Part shown: positions 17,201-24,390 of the stretch, in pieces
Position numbering within the stretch: the stretch's first letter is position 1
Layout: every line of letters starts with the position of its first letter
Assembly: GCA_047972265.1 (NCBI GenBank)
Contig: JBKEAM010000059.1
Coordinates: 1 to 30,368, forward strand
Direction of reading: 5' to 3'
DNA length: 30,368 nucleotides
DNA from: JAAYCI01 sp047972265
Lineage (GTDB): Bacteria > Bacillota > Clostridia > Oscillospirales > Ruminococcaceae
The notes under the pieces: model-generated
Database searches by the model: none
The model's input: the letters and a program-made list of their open reading frames with translations, nothing else
What the model was told of the DNA's origin: nothing
Made by a program: the position numbers and the translations under genes

Positions 17201-17701
17201 GGGGCCCTCTACCTGGCTGCGGCGAGCGTACCCCGCTGTAAACAGGGTATCTATCAGCCTGCTTTGGGGCAGTTTCATCCCCGGCTTTACGGTAAGCGTA
17301 CCCGCAACAAAGTCTGCCTTGGGCAGGGTACGCTGCAAAACAGCCTCAATACCGGCGGCAACCAATTGCACGCGGCCGCCCACCAGTTGCCCCATTACCT
17401 CCAGGCGACGGTGCTCATATTCGCGGCTTTGCCCCTCTATGTTGCGCAAAATTAAATCTCGGGATGGATACACCGCGGTAGAAAGCCCAAATGCCGCGGC
17501 ATCCTCGGCCACTCGCGTTGCTTCGGCTTCGCCCGGGGTAACCACCAAAACAGGCCTCCCTGTATCCTCTGCAAGGGCTGCCATTACCTGCGCGCGAGCC
17601 ACCGGCGGCAGGCCAAAAAGGGCGGTGACTCCAACACCGCCCTGCACTGCGGCAAGCAACCGCTTATATTCTATTGTATGCTTAAGTTCTTTGGTAAACA
17701 T
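14225..17701 (-). CDS. mfd: Transcription-repair coupling factor Mfd
   Basis: Removes RNA polymerase stalled at DNA lesions and recruits UvrA. In the 1158-residue protein I see an N-terminal UvrB-like region, then the CarD-like polymerase-interaction domain near residue 495 (GDYVVHQNHGIGVY). The superfamily 2 translocase follows, with Walker A GDVGVGKTE near 640, DEEQRFG near 740 and SATPIPRT. Next are the TRG region (IRGRVGRSGRKAYAYF) and a C-terminal TRCF domain. The length is normal. The ATG at 17701 is preferred to 17737 because GAGGAAG lies just upstream of it. Although in a string with pth and prs, it has its own predicted promoter and a leader hairpin at 17761-17839. Confidence 0.96.
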   Translation of the reverse strand: MFTKELKHTIEYKRLLAAVQGGVGVTALFGLPPVARAQVMAALAEDTGRPVLVVTPGEAEATRVAEDAAAFGLSTAVYPSRDLILRNIEGQSREYEHRRLEVMGQLVGGRVQLVAAGIEAVLQRTLPKADFVAGTLTVKPGMKLPQSRLIDTLFTAGYARRSQVEGPGQFSVRGDIVDIYAPDMASPARLEYWGDDLESIHSFDPVSQRRDTALSKIYLSPSREVLFGDTQQAAEFLQQALKSRRGKGKEQLAAIVEEDVKMLEAGVLPEGLDKYLPLRYAEPSSILEYMQEPILFLEEPSGIREEAKSVSFRVLEEEKHLLEEGVLAPGLSGYYADATWLLQTAEKNSTVLAENFSRTVPDMKLKDTISLQAHALPPWPGEVSALVEELRPLLAENYACAVLAGTPRAAAAIAKDLSAVGISAFAVTARGKQTDPEPGTVLVGTGRLSAGAQVPAARFAVFTSRRQDSIARKKPKPKKGGLSSLSDIKPGDYVVHQNHGIGVYAGIQRLDLHGVVKDYLKINYDKGDTLYVPVTQLDLLGRYTPPGDGERIRLAKLGGGEWTKTKTRVRTATREMAKELIELYARRRSAEGFAFAEDGDWQNDFETRFEYDETPDQLMSAHEIKKDMERPHPMDRLLCGDVGVGKTEVALRAAFKCVMSGKQCAILVPTTILAWQHYNTILSRMEAFPVKVEMLSRFRSPSQRQKAKRGMADGTVDIVVGTHSLLQKSIKFNNLGLVIVDEEQRFGVKHKERLKESFIGVDMLTLSATPIPRTLNMALSGIRDMSTIEDPPIERQPVETYVMEYDHGVIGSAIKKELARGGQVYYLHNRVSSIDATATRLRAIVPEARVAVAHGRMDEEELSVVWQQLLDGEIDILVCTTLIETGVDVRNCNTLIIEDADRMGLAQLYQIRGRVGRSGRKAYAYFTFRRDKVLTDVAAKRLSAIREFTAFGSGFRIAMRDLQIRGAGNLLGQSQSGHMEAVGYELYVKMLNQAIAVEKGETPPPDKSDTLIDITVDAYLPEKYIPDAEGRIEAYKRIAAIESPADAADVLEELQDRYGEPPASAKGLVDISLLRVLGAQLGIYEVTQRKDMLVIYSDSFQFSNYRNELRTLERAVQVDTSAKPFLSVRLAQNEEPLHLLNKVVQLMAAIAESVNAKP

Positions 17702-17760
17702 TGTTCTTCCTCGTAAAAATGCGGCACACAAAGGCACCCCTATAGCCTCTTTCGTATAAA

Positions 17761-17796
17761 AAGCGCTTGTTCAGCCAAAAAAATGAACAAGCGCTT
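17761..17796 (-). terminator. Terminator-like hairpin in mfd leader
   Basis: A perfect 13-bp stem (17761-17773 with 17784-17796, core AAGCGCTTGTTCA) with a 10-nt loop ends, on the minus strand, in CTTTTTAT. It lies about 8 nt after the predicted start of transcription from the promoter at 17811-17839, and 60 nt before the mfd ATG. It could terminate read-through from pth, attenuate mfd, or end a very short RNA. Confidence 0.65.
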
Positions 17797-17810
17797 GCTT
17801 TGTGCTTATA

Positions 17811-17839
17811 ATTATATCCTTTTACACCGTTTACGGCAA
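17811..17839 (-). promoter_or_regulatory. Internal promoter upstream of mfd
   Basis: On the minus strand TTGCCG (17834-17839), a 17-bp spacer and a perfect TATAAT (17811-17816) form a good housekeeping promoter inside the pth-mfd gap. The predicted start is near 17804, immediately ahead of the hairpin at 17761-17796. Confidence 0.55.
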
Positions 17840-17850
17840 CGCCAAAGCAA

Positions 17851-17871
17851 GCTGTTTGCGACGCAAACAGC
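17851..17871 (-). terminator. Hairpin after pth
   Basis: GCTGTTTGCG at 17851-17860 is mirrored by CGCAAACAGC at 17862-17871. On the minus strand this hairpin lies about 40 nt past the pth stop, followed by CTTGCTTTGG rather than a clean T run. It may be a weak terminator or a 3'-end stabiliser of the prs-pth mRNA. Confidence 0.4.
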
Positions 17872-17912
17872 AAAACACTTTTATTGTTAAATTGCACAGC
17901 ACGCACCCCTTT

Positions 17913-18518
17913 TTAAAGGGTATGTCCCTCGCCGTTGTACTGGCTCATTGCTTCGCTGATTTTGCCCTGCATCAGCAGCTGTGCCGCCAGTGTAATGTCG
18001 TTTAACCTAGCATCTATTGCCTTGCGCTCAGCAGTTGTAAAACGGCTGAGGACCCAATCAGCAAGGTCGTAATCGGGGTGTGGTTTTGCCCCTACCCCAA
18101 TTTTAACACGCGGAAACTGATCTCCCACAAAAGTGATGATACTTTTAAGGCCGTTATGCCCTCCTGCCGAGCCCGAAAGGCGAATGCGCAGCATGCCCGG
18201 CTGCAAAGAGATATCATCAAACAAAACCAAAACCCGTTTTGCCGGTACCTTGTAAAAATCAGACGCTTTTTGCACGCTTACACCTGAAAGATTCATAAAG
18301 GTTTGCGGCTTTAAAAGCAATATCTTTTTGCCCTCTACTTCACCTGTTCCATACAATGCGTCAAACTTAGAGCGTTTTACGTCTATGCCCCATTTATCCG
18401 CCGCATAGTCCAATGCATCAAACCCTATGTTATGCCGGGTTCCCTCATACTTTTTACCGGGATTCCCAAGCCCCGCCACAATCCATTCTATTTGGGAGGA
18501 CGCCTTTTTAAAAAACAT
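17913..18518 (-). CDS. pth: Peptidyl-tRNA hydrolase
   Basis: Releases tRNA from peptidyl-tRNA that drops off the ribosome. The 201-residue protein has GLGNPGKKYEGTRHNIGF with the catalytic His and the first Asn, KPQTFMNLSG with the second Asn, and FDDISLQPG with the catalytic Asp. SGSAGGHNGLKSI contains the third Asn. All are in normal order. The ribosome site AAGGGG is about 12 nt before the ATG, a weak arrangement. It lies 51 bp after prs, as in many Firmicutes. Confidence 0.95.
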   Translation of the reverse strand: MFFKKASSQIEWIVAGLGNPGKKYEGTRHNIGFDALDYAADKWGIDVKRSKFDALYGTGEVEGKKILLLKPQTFMNLSGVSVQKASDFYKVPAKRVLVLFDDISLQPGMLRIRLSGSAGGHNGLKSIITFVGDQFPRVKIGVGAKPHPDYDLADWVLSRFTTAERKAIDARLNDITLAAQLLMQGKISEAMSQYNGEGHTL

Positions 18519-18569
18519 ATATCTTTTATACCCCTTGGTTAAACAAAATCTTTTTATACAAATTGCAAT

Positions 18570-19526
18570 TTAATTAAACAAAATCGAAACCGGCTTGTCG
18601 CTGTAAATGCGCGCCACTGCCTCGGCCAATACCGGCGCACAGGACAATACCTTTATTTTGGGCAACTGTTTTTCGGGCGGCAGGTAAATGGTGTCTAGCA
18701 CCACAACCTCCTCTAGCGGAGAGTTCTCCAGCCGCTCTATTGCGGGGCCGCTTAGCACCGCGTGGGTGGCGCAGGCCGATACACTGGCTGCCCCTCTTTT
18801 TATTACTTCGCTGGCCGCGTTTACAAGGGTACCCGCCGTATCTATCATATCATCCACAATCAGCACATTTTTGCCCTGAATATCGCCTATAATATGCATA
18901 ATCTCGCTCATGTTGGGCTGCGGACGGCGTTTATCTATAATTGCCAGCGGTACATCCAGCCTTTGGGCGTAGCCGCGGGCGCGGTTTACACTGCCAAGGT
19001 CGGGGCTCATTACCACCAGTTGCTCTTTATTGGCCACCATCTTTTTTTCAAAATAAGGGCACAAAATGGGCATACCCACCATATGGTCTACCGGCACATC
19101 AAAAAAGCCCTGTATCTGCGGGGCGTGCAGGTCCATGGTAAGCACCCTGTCGGCACCTGCTTTTACAATTAAGTCTGCCACCAGCTTTGCAGTAATGGGG
19201 TCTCTCGCCTTGCTTTTTCTGTCTTGACGAGCATAGCCATAATAGGGCATTACGGCGGTGATGCGCCCCGCCGAAGCGCGACGAAACGCATCTATCATAA
19301 TCAACATTTCCATCAGGTTGCTGTTTACCGGCTGGCCTGTGCTTTGTACCACGTACACGTCCGATCCACGCACTGTTTCTAAGATATTTACCTGAATCTC
19401 CCCATCGCTAAATGTCCCTACTTCGCTTTTTCCTAACGGAATGCCCAAGTTTTCGGCCATGGCAATGGCAAGGGGTTGGTTGGAATTTCCTGCAAAAATC
19501 TTAATTTCTTTTCCGTGCGGCGCCAT
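18570..19526 (-). CDS. prs: Ribose-phosphate pyrophosphokinase
   Basis: Makes PRPP from ribose 5-phosphate and ATP, feeding purine, pyrimidine, histidine and NAD synthesis. The 318-residue class I enzyme shows FAGNSNQPLA at the N-terminus, the flexible loop PYYGYARQDRK, MDLHAPQIQGFF, SPDLGSVNRARG and the PRPP-binding loop VLIVDDMIDTAGTL. Length and motif spacing are standard. GGTGGAA precedes the ATG, and a promoter is predicted at 19591-19618. It opens the prs-pth-mfd gene string. Confidence 0.96.
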   Translation of the reverse strand: MAPHGKEIKIFAGNSNQPLAIAMAENLGIPLGKSEVGTFSDGEIQVNILETVRGSDVYVVQSTGQPVNSNLMEMLIMIDAFRRASAGRITAVMPYYGYARQDRKSKARDPITAKLVADLIVKAGADRVLTMDLHAPQIQGFFDVPVDHMVGMPILCPYFEKKMVANKEQLVVMSPDLGSVNRARGYAQRLDVPLAIIDKRRPQPNMSEIMHIIGDIQGKNVLIVDDMIDTAGTLVNAASEVIKRGAASVSACATHAVLSGPAIERLENSPLEEVVVLDTIYLPPEKQLPKIKVLSCAPVLAEAVARIYSDKPVSILFN

Positions 19527-19590
19527 ACGCTTCCACCTTTCCCTGTTAAAATGCTGTTTTTATTTTATTTACCGGCGTTCTTCTGCTTTA

Positions 19591-19618
19591 ATTTTAGCGG
19601 ATTGTCTGCATTTTGCAA
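19591..19618 (-). promoter_or_regulatory. Promoter for prs
   Basis: On the minus strand TTGCAA (19613-19618), a 16-bp spacer and TAAAAT (19591-19596) give a plausible housekeeping promoter about 60 bp before the prs ATG. Confidence 0.4.
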
Positions 19619-19696
19619 GGGTAAAAGGGATGTTTTAGGTAAAAGCGCTTTGGTTGTATATTTTTGCCAAATATTGTGGTATTCAGCAGGTAAGTC

Positions 19697-19705
19697 TGCT
19701 ATAAT
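19697..19705 (+). promoter_or_regulatory. Extended -10 promoter for ppdK
   Basis: TGCTATAAT at 19697-19705 is a perfect extended -10; the nearest -35-like TTGTGG (19674-19679) is spaced 20 bp away, so the extended motif probably carries the promoter. The leader is about 70 nt and ends in TAGGAGGT. Confidence 0.55.
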
Positions 19706-19780
19706 AGATGGGCATTCAAAAATACAAAATCTATGGGCCAGCGCGCTCAGGATGCAAGACACTGTAGGAGGTAGATCGTA

Positions 19781-22408
19781 TTGAGCACTAAATATGTGTA
19801 TCTGTTCAGCGAGGGCAACAAAGAAATGCGCAACTTGCTGGGTGGCAAAGGCGCCAACCTTGCCGAAATGACCAACGCCGGCTTGCCGGTACCGCAAGGT
19901 TTTACTATTACCACAGAGGCCTGCACTCGTTATTATGACGACGGCCGCGCTATCGCATCTGAAATCCAGGATGAAGTTTTTGCCTATGTAGGCAAATTAG
20001 AAGAAATCACCGGCAAAACTTTCGGCGACAAAAACAACCCCCTGCTGGTATCTGTACGTTCCGGCTCCCGCGCTTCTATGCCCGGCATGATGGATACCAT
20101 ACTAAACCTTGGCCTAAACGACGAAGTAGTAGAAGGCCTTGCCGCTAAAACCGGCAACCCCCGTTTTGCTTACGACAGCTATCGCCGCTTTATTCAAATG
20201 TTTAGCGATGTTGTTATGGAGCAGCCCAAAAGCGAATACGAAAAAATCATCGATGAGATGAAAGAGAACAAGGGTGTTAAGCTGGATACTAAGCTGGATG
20301 CCGACGACCTGAAAGCCCTTGTAAAAGCTTTTAAAGATCGTTATCGTGCAAATCAGGGTACAGACTTCCCCTCCGAGCCTAAAACCCAATTGATCGAGGC
20401 TGTTCGCGCTGTATTTCGCAGCTGGGACAACCCCCGCGCCAATACTTATCGCCGCATGAATGAAATCCCTTACGACTGGGGCACTGCCGTAAACATCCAA
20501 AGCATGGTGTTTGGCAACGGCGGCGAAACCTCCGGCACCGGTGTTGCATTTACCCGTAACCCCGCTACCGGCGAAAAGAAACTGTTTGGCGAATATCTGA
20601 TTAACGCCCAGGGCGAAGACGTTGTTGCCGGTATCCGCACACCGTTTAACATCAGCCACCTGGAAGAGCAGATGCCTGCTGTTTACAACGAATTTAAAGA
20701 TATTGCCGAGCGTTTAGAGAAACACTACCGCGATATGCAGGATATGGAGTTTACCATTGAAGATGGCAAGCTGTACATGCTGCAAACACGTAACGGCAAG
20801 CGTACCGCTGCCGCTGCTTTAAAAATTGCTGTAGACCTTGTAGACGAAGGCATGATTACCGAAAAAGAGGCTGTACTTCGTGTAGAGCCCAAGCAGCTGG
20901 ATAGCCTGCTGCACCCGCAGTTTGACGCTGCCGCCCTTAAATCTGCCACTGTTATCGGCAAAGGTCTTGCCGCTTCTCCCGGCGCTGCTGCCGGCCAGGT
21001 AGTATTTAGTGCAGAAGAAGCCAAAGCATGGCACGACGCTGGCAAAAAAGTAATTCTTGCCCGTCTCGAAACCAGCCCCGAAGACATTGAGGGTATGGCT
21101 GTTGCACAGGGCATTCTTACCGCTCGTGGCGGTATGACAAGCCACGCCGCTGTTGTTGCTCGCGGCATGGGCACCTGCTGCGTATCCGGCCTGGATGAAA
21201 TGGTTGTTGATTATGTTGGCAAAAAGTTTACCATTGGCAACGTTGTTGTTAATGAGGGTGACTTTATCTCGCTGGACGGCTCTACCGGTAACGTATACGG
21301 CGAAGCTGTTGCCACCACCGAAGCTTCTATTTCGGGCGACTTCGACCGCCTGATGTCTTGGGCTGATACACAGCGCCAGATGGATGTATACTGCAACGCA
21401 GATACCCCCACAGACGCACAGCACGGCAGCGACTTTGGCGCACAGGGCATTGGCCTGTGCCGTACCGAGCATATGTTCTTTGAGGCAGACCGCATCAAAG
21501 CCATGCGCGAGATGATTGTTGCTAAAACTGTAGACGAGCGCAAAAAAGCTCTTGCTAAAATTCTTCCCTTCCAGCAGGGAGACTTTGAAGGCCTGTTTGA
21601 AGTAATGGGTACCCGTCCGGTTGTTATCCGTTACCTAGATCCGCCCCTTCACGAGTTCCTGCCTACCAAAGAAGAAGACATTATAGAGATTGCCGGTGAG
21701 TTAAACCTTACCACGCAAGAACTTCACAATGTTATCGACAGCCTGCACGAGTTTAACCCCATGATGGGTCATCGTGGCTGCCGTTTGGCCGTTTCGTATC
21801 CCGAAATTGCCGAAATGCAAACCACCGCAGTTATTGGTGCAGCACTTAACGTATCCAAAAAATTGGGCATCAAAATTGTTCCCCAAATCATGATCCCGCT
21901 GGTTGGCGAAGTAAAAGAGCTTAAGTTTGTTAAGAGCTTTGTAGTTGCCACAGCAGACCGTTTGATTGCCGAAGCCGGCAGCGACATGACCTACGAAGTA
22001 GGCACCATGATCGAAATTCCGCGTGCTGCTCTTACCGCTGCGGACATTGCCAAAGAGGCAGACTTCTTTAGCTTTGGTACCAACGACCTTACCCAGATGA
22101 CCTTCGGCTTCTCTCGCGATGACGCTGGTAAGTTCTTGGATTATTACTACGAGAACAAAATTTACGAGTCTGACCCGTTTGCTCACCTAGACCAAACCGG
22201 TGTTGGCCAGTTGGTAAAAATGGCTGTAAAAGATGGCCGCGCTGCCAACCCCCACATGCACCTTGGCATTTGCGGCGAGCACGGCGGCGACCCCACTTCT
22301 GTGGAGTTCTGCCACAACATTGGGCTTGACTATGTAAGCTGCTCTCCCTTCCGTGTGCCTATCGCACGTTTGGCCGCTGCACAAGCCGCCATCAAAAACC
22401 CTCGCTAA
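19781..22408 (+). CDS. ppdK: Pyruvate, phosphate dikinase
   Basis: Interconverts PEP, AMP and pyrophosphate with pyruvate, ATP and phosphate; in anaerobes it often replaces pyruvate kinase in glycolysis. The 875-residue protein has the N-terminal ATP-binding domain (GGKGANLAEM, SVRSGSRASMPGMMDT), the central phosphohistidine domain with His455 in GGMTSHAAVV, and the C-terminal PEP/pyruvate barrel with Cys831 in GICGEHGGDP. His455 and Cys831 have the same numbers as in the Clostridium symbiosum enzyme. It starts with TTG at 19781, set by TAGGAGGT 8 nt upstream. Codon choice (more GCT, CGT and TTC than in neighbours) fits a highly expressed gene. It is transcribed alone and ends in a strong terminator. 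Confidence 0.97.
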   Translation: MSTKYVYLFSEGNKEMRNLLGGKGANLAEMTNAGLPVPQGFTITTEACTRYYDDGRAIASEIQDEVFAYVGKLEEITGKTFGDKNNPLLVSVRSGSRASMPGMMDTILNLGLNDEVVEGLAAKTGNPRFAYDSYRRFIQMFSDVVMEQPKSEYEKIIDEMKENKGVKLDTKLDADDLKALVKAFKDRYRANQGTDFPSEPKTQLIEAVRAVFRSWDNPRANTYRRMNEIPYDWGTAVNIQSMVFGNGGETSGTGVAFTRNPATGEKKLFGEYLINAQGEDVVAGIRTPFNISHLEEQMPAVYNEFKDIAERLEKHYRDMQDMEFTIEDGKLYMLQTRNGKRTAAAALKIAVDLVDEGMITEKEAVLRVEPKQLDSLLHPQFDAAALKSATVIGKGLAASPGAAAGQVVFSAEEAKAWHDAGKKVILARLETSPEDIEGMAVAQGILTARGGMTSHAAVVARGMGTCCVSGLDEMVVDYVGKKFTIGNVVVNEGDFISLDGSTGNVYGEAVATTEASISGDFDRLMSWADTQRQMDVYCNADTPTDAQHGSDFGAQGIGLCRTEHMFFEADRIKAMREMIVAKTVDERKKALAKILPFQQGDFEGLFEVMGTRPVVIRYLDPPLHEFLPTKEEDIIEIAGELNLTTQELHNVIDSLHEFNPMMGHRGCRLAVSYPEIAEMQTTAVIGAALNVSKKLGIKIVPQIMIPLVGEVKELKFVKSFVVATADRLIAEAGSDMTYEVGTMIEIPRAALTAADIAKEADFFSFGTNDLTQMTFGFSRDDAGKFLDYYYENKIYESDPFAHLDQTGVGQLVKMAVKDGRAANPHMHLGICGEHGGDPTSVEFCHNIGLDYVSCSPFRVPIARLAAAQAAIKNPR

Positions 22409-22421
22409 TTAAATCTTAGCC

Positions 22422-22455
22422 AGCTCCCCGGTATGCACCGGGGAGCTTTTATTTT
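22422..22455 (+). terminator. Terminator after ppdK
   Basis: A perfect 11-bp stem AGCTCCCCGGT (22422-22432) / ACCGGGGAGCT (22437-22447) with a 4-nt loop is followed by TTTATTTTG. This is a textbook intrinsic terminator. Confidence 0.9.
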
Positions 22456-22536
22456 GCCATCTATACAGTATTTTTGGGCTTTCCACTTGCAATGCCACTG
22501 CAAAACCAATGTTTTGTTTTCTGCTTTTATATATCA

Positions 22537-22545
22537 TGGTATACT
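22537..22545 (+). promoter_or_regulatory. Possible extended -10 promoter for DUF1576 gene
   Basis: TGGTATACT at 22537-22545 matches an extended -10. It would start transcription near 22552, leaving a leader of only about 14 nt that begins at the ribosome site, so the true promoter may differ. Confidence 0.3.
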
Positions 22546-22565
22546 TTTTAAAAGGAGAGATGCCC

Positions 22566-23837
22566 ATGATATCAGCCAATAATGGACTGCGACATCCCTA
22601 CCGTTTACTGTTTGCCACCTTTGTATTGCTTTTTGTATTTGCTTTTTTTGTAGATAGCCCCGCCGCTATTTGGAATGGACTTGTAGAAATTTTTACCGGC
22701 CGCGCCCTGTTGGTTACCGATTATATATCGGTGGGCGGGCTGGGTGCAGCACTGGTAAATGCCGCTATTACCGGATTTGCCGCTCTGCTTTTTGTACATG
22801 CAATTGGCAGCGCGCCCAACGGCGCTTTAACCATGGCTATTTTTTTATGCGCTGGGTTTTCTTTTTTTGGCAAAACGCTTTTAAACTGTCTGCCCATTTT
22901 AGCCGGGGTTTGGCTGCATGCCCGCCTTAAAAAGGAACCTATGGCAAACTACTCTTTGGTTGCGCTATTATCCTCTACCCTTGCGCCCGTGGTAAGCGAA
23001 ATTGCTTTTCAAGACTTTTTGCCCACTTTTGCAGCTGTGCTTATCTCTATTGCCACTGGCATTGCTACCGGTATAATTGTGCCAACCATTGCCGCCGCTA
23101 CCACCAAGGTGCACAGCGGCTATAACTTATACAATGTTGGGTTTGCAGGCGGGCTTATTGCCCTTTTTATTCAAGCTATTTACAAGGCCTTTGGCCTTAG
23201 CCGCGAAGCCGAACTGCACTGGAGCAGCGGCAACAACCTGCCCCTTTTTATTTTGCTGCTGCTGGTTTGCCTTTTATGGATTGTGGTGGGGCTGTATGCC
23301 TCCGGCCCAAAAACTGCTTTTAATGGCTGCCGTGGTATGATGCGACGTTCGGGCCGTTTGGTAACCGATTTTTACCTTTTATACGGCCCTGCCAGCTTTG
23401 TTAATATGGGCATTTTAGGCTTATTTGCCACCCTTTTTACACTGGCTCTTTCGGCCGATTTAAACGGCGGCACCCTTGTGGGTATTTTTACCATTATGGG
23501 CTTTGGAGCTTTTGGCAAGCATTTGCGCAACTGCATACCGGTTATGGGCGGTGCCACCATTGCCGCTTTTTTAATGCCTGCCCTGCATGCCGAGCCCGTA
23601 AATATATGCGCTATTTTATTTTGCACCGGCCTTGCCCCAATTGCAGGGCAGTACGGGTGGATTTGGGGTGTGGTTGCGGGGGCGCTGCACACCATTCTTA
23701 TCAACCATATATCTGCCATAACCGGCGGGCTTAATTTATACAACAACGGTTTTATTGCCGGGTTTGTTGCTCTATTTTTGCTTCCTGTTATTTTAGAATT
23801 GAGAAAGGGGAAAACACACAGTGAAAATGAGGTATGA
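22566..23837 (+). CDS. DUF1576 integral membrane protein
   Basis: A 423-residue, highly hydrophobic protein recognised as DUF1576 (HPYRLLFA start, LLVTDYISVGGLGAALVNA, YNLYNVGFAGGL, and a matching GLNLYNNGFIAGF near the C-terminus). I count about ten to twelve membrane segments. The two halves share LVTDY/FGKxLxNCxP/NLYNxGFxxG-type motifs, pointing to an internal duplication as in transporters. The biochemical role is unknown. The start ATG at 22566 is preferred to ATG 22560 because AGGAGA is then 7 nt away. The next gene overlaps its 3' end by 17 nt. Confidence 0.8.
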   Translation: MISANNGLRHPYRLLFATFVLLFVFAFFVDSPAAIWNGLVEIFTGRALLVTDYISVGGLGAALVNAAITGFAALLFVHAIGSAPNGALTMAIFLCAGFSFFGKTLLNCLPILAGVWLHARLKKEPMANYSLVALLSSTLAPVVSEIAFQDFLPTFAAVLISIATGIATGIIVPTIAAATTKVHSGYNLYNVGFAGGLIALFIQAIYKAFGLSREAELHWSSGNNLPLFILLLLVCLLWIVVGLYASGPKTAFNGCRGMMRRSGRLVTDFYLLYGPASFVNMGILGLFATLFTLALSADLNGGTLVGIFTIMGFGAFGKHLRNCIPVMGGATIAAFLMPALHAEPVNICAILFCTGLAPIAGQYGWIWGVVAGALHTILINHISAITGGLNLYNNGFIAGFVALFLLPVILELRKGKTHSENEV

Positions 23838-24186
23838 AAAAAATGCTCGCATCCTTAACTACCTTATGGGCTATTGCAATTTTTTGGGCGGTACACATTT
23901 TAAAATAGATTTTAAAATGGCCCCCCACTGTACCTATATTACCGTTGCCTGCACACTGCCAAGTTTAACCAATACTCAACTAGAAGAAGCCCGCCGCCTG
24001 CTGCAAATACCCCGCCAGCGCGAAATAGAGCAAAGCTACTGGAATGTAAGCGGCGAAGAAGAATTGGACAACGAACTTTCTTTGGTGGGCGTTATGACAG
24101 ACACCGCCAAAATTTTATACGATGAAAACAACCTTTTTACCATATCGGTTTCTCGCAGCGAGGATGCCTCCGGCAGGCCCGGCTAA
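23821..24186 (+). CDS. Small uncharacterised protein coupled to DUF1576
   Basis: A 121-residue soluble protein that I do not recognise. It begins with GTG at 23821 (AAAGGGG about 10 nt upstream; ATG 23827 is an alternative) inside the last codons of the DUF1576 gene, so translation is likely coupled. It has no signal peptide or membrane helix. It is acidic in the middle (SGEEELDNELSLVG) and has a helical N-terminus (ARILNYLMGYCNFLGG). The coding frame is supported by the overlap, the ribosome site and gene-like codon use. A cytoplasmic partner of the membrane protein is a reasonable inference from the overlap alone. Confidence 0.7.
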   Translation: MKMRYEKNARILNYLMGYCNFLGGTHFKIDFKMAPHCTYITVACTLPSLTNTQLEEARRLLQIPRQREIEQSYWNVSGEEELDNELSLVGVMTDTAKILYDENNLFTISVSRSEDASGRPG

Positions 24187-24242
24187 AAATATGAATGAAT
24201 TCTTAATTTTTATTCTGTCCGTCCTGTGCGCACTTTTTAGGC

Positions 24243-24271
24243 TTGTTTTTGTACGTAAGGTATGCTATAAT
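24243..24271 (+). promoter_or_regulatory. Promoter for amidotransferase cassette
   Basis: TTGTTT (24243-24248), a 17-bp spacer and TATAAT (24266-24271), preceded by TG to give TGCTATAAT, form a strong extended -10 promoter. Transcription should begin near 24278, just before a long hairpin at 24289-24329. Confidence 0.6.
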
Positions 24272-24288
24272 CGCACTGCTTGGTAATG

Positions 24289-24342
24289 GAGCCAGCAACA
24301 AAAGGCACAACGCTTTTTGTTGCTGGCTCATACTATTTTTTA
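24289..24342 (+). promoter_or_regulatory. 5'-leader hairpin with delayed T run
   Basis: A perfect 15-bp stem (24289-24303 with 24315-24329, GAGCCAGCAACAAAA and its complement) encloses an 11-nt loop. After six bases come seven T (24336-24342). It forms about 11 nt into the predicted transcript and 50 nt before the ribosome site. It may attenuate transcription or protect the 5' end of the mRNA; the gap before the T run makes it a non-standard terminator. Confidence 0.6.
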
Positions 24343-24390
24343 AATCTATCCCGCGATGCGGAACTGAATAGACGAAAAGGAGAACTTTAT

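Noticed and set aside
17682..17906. Small minus-strand ORF between pth and mfd
   Set aside because: It runs through the promoter, two hairpins and the mfd start, and its predicted protein has no recognisable features. The region is better explained as regulatory.
20114..21472. Long minus-strand ORFs opposite ppdK
   Set aside because: They reflect strong codon bias of ppdK, lack ribosome sites and contain no known domain.
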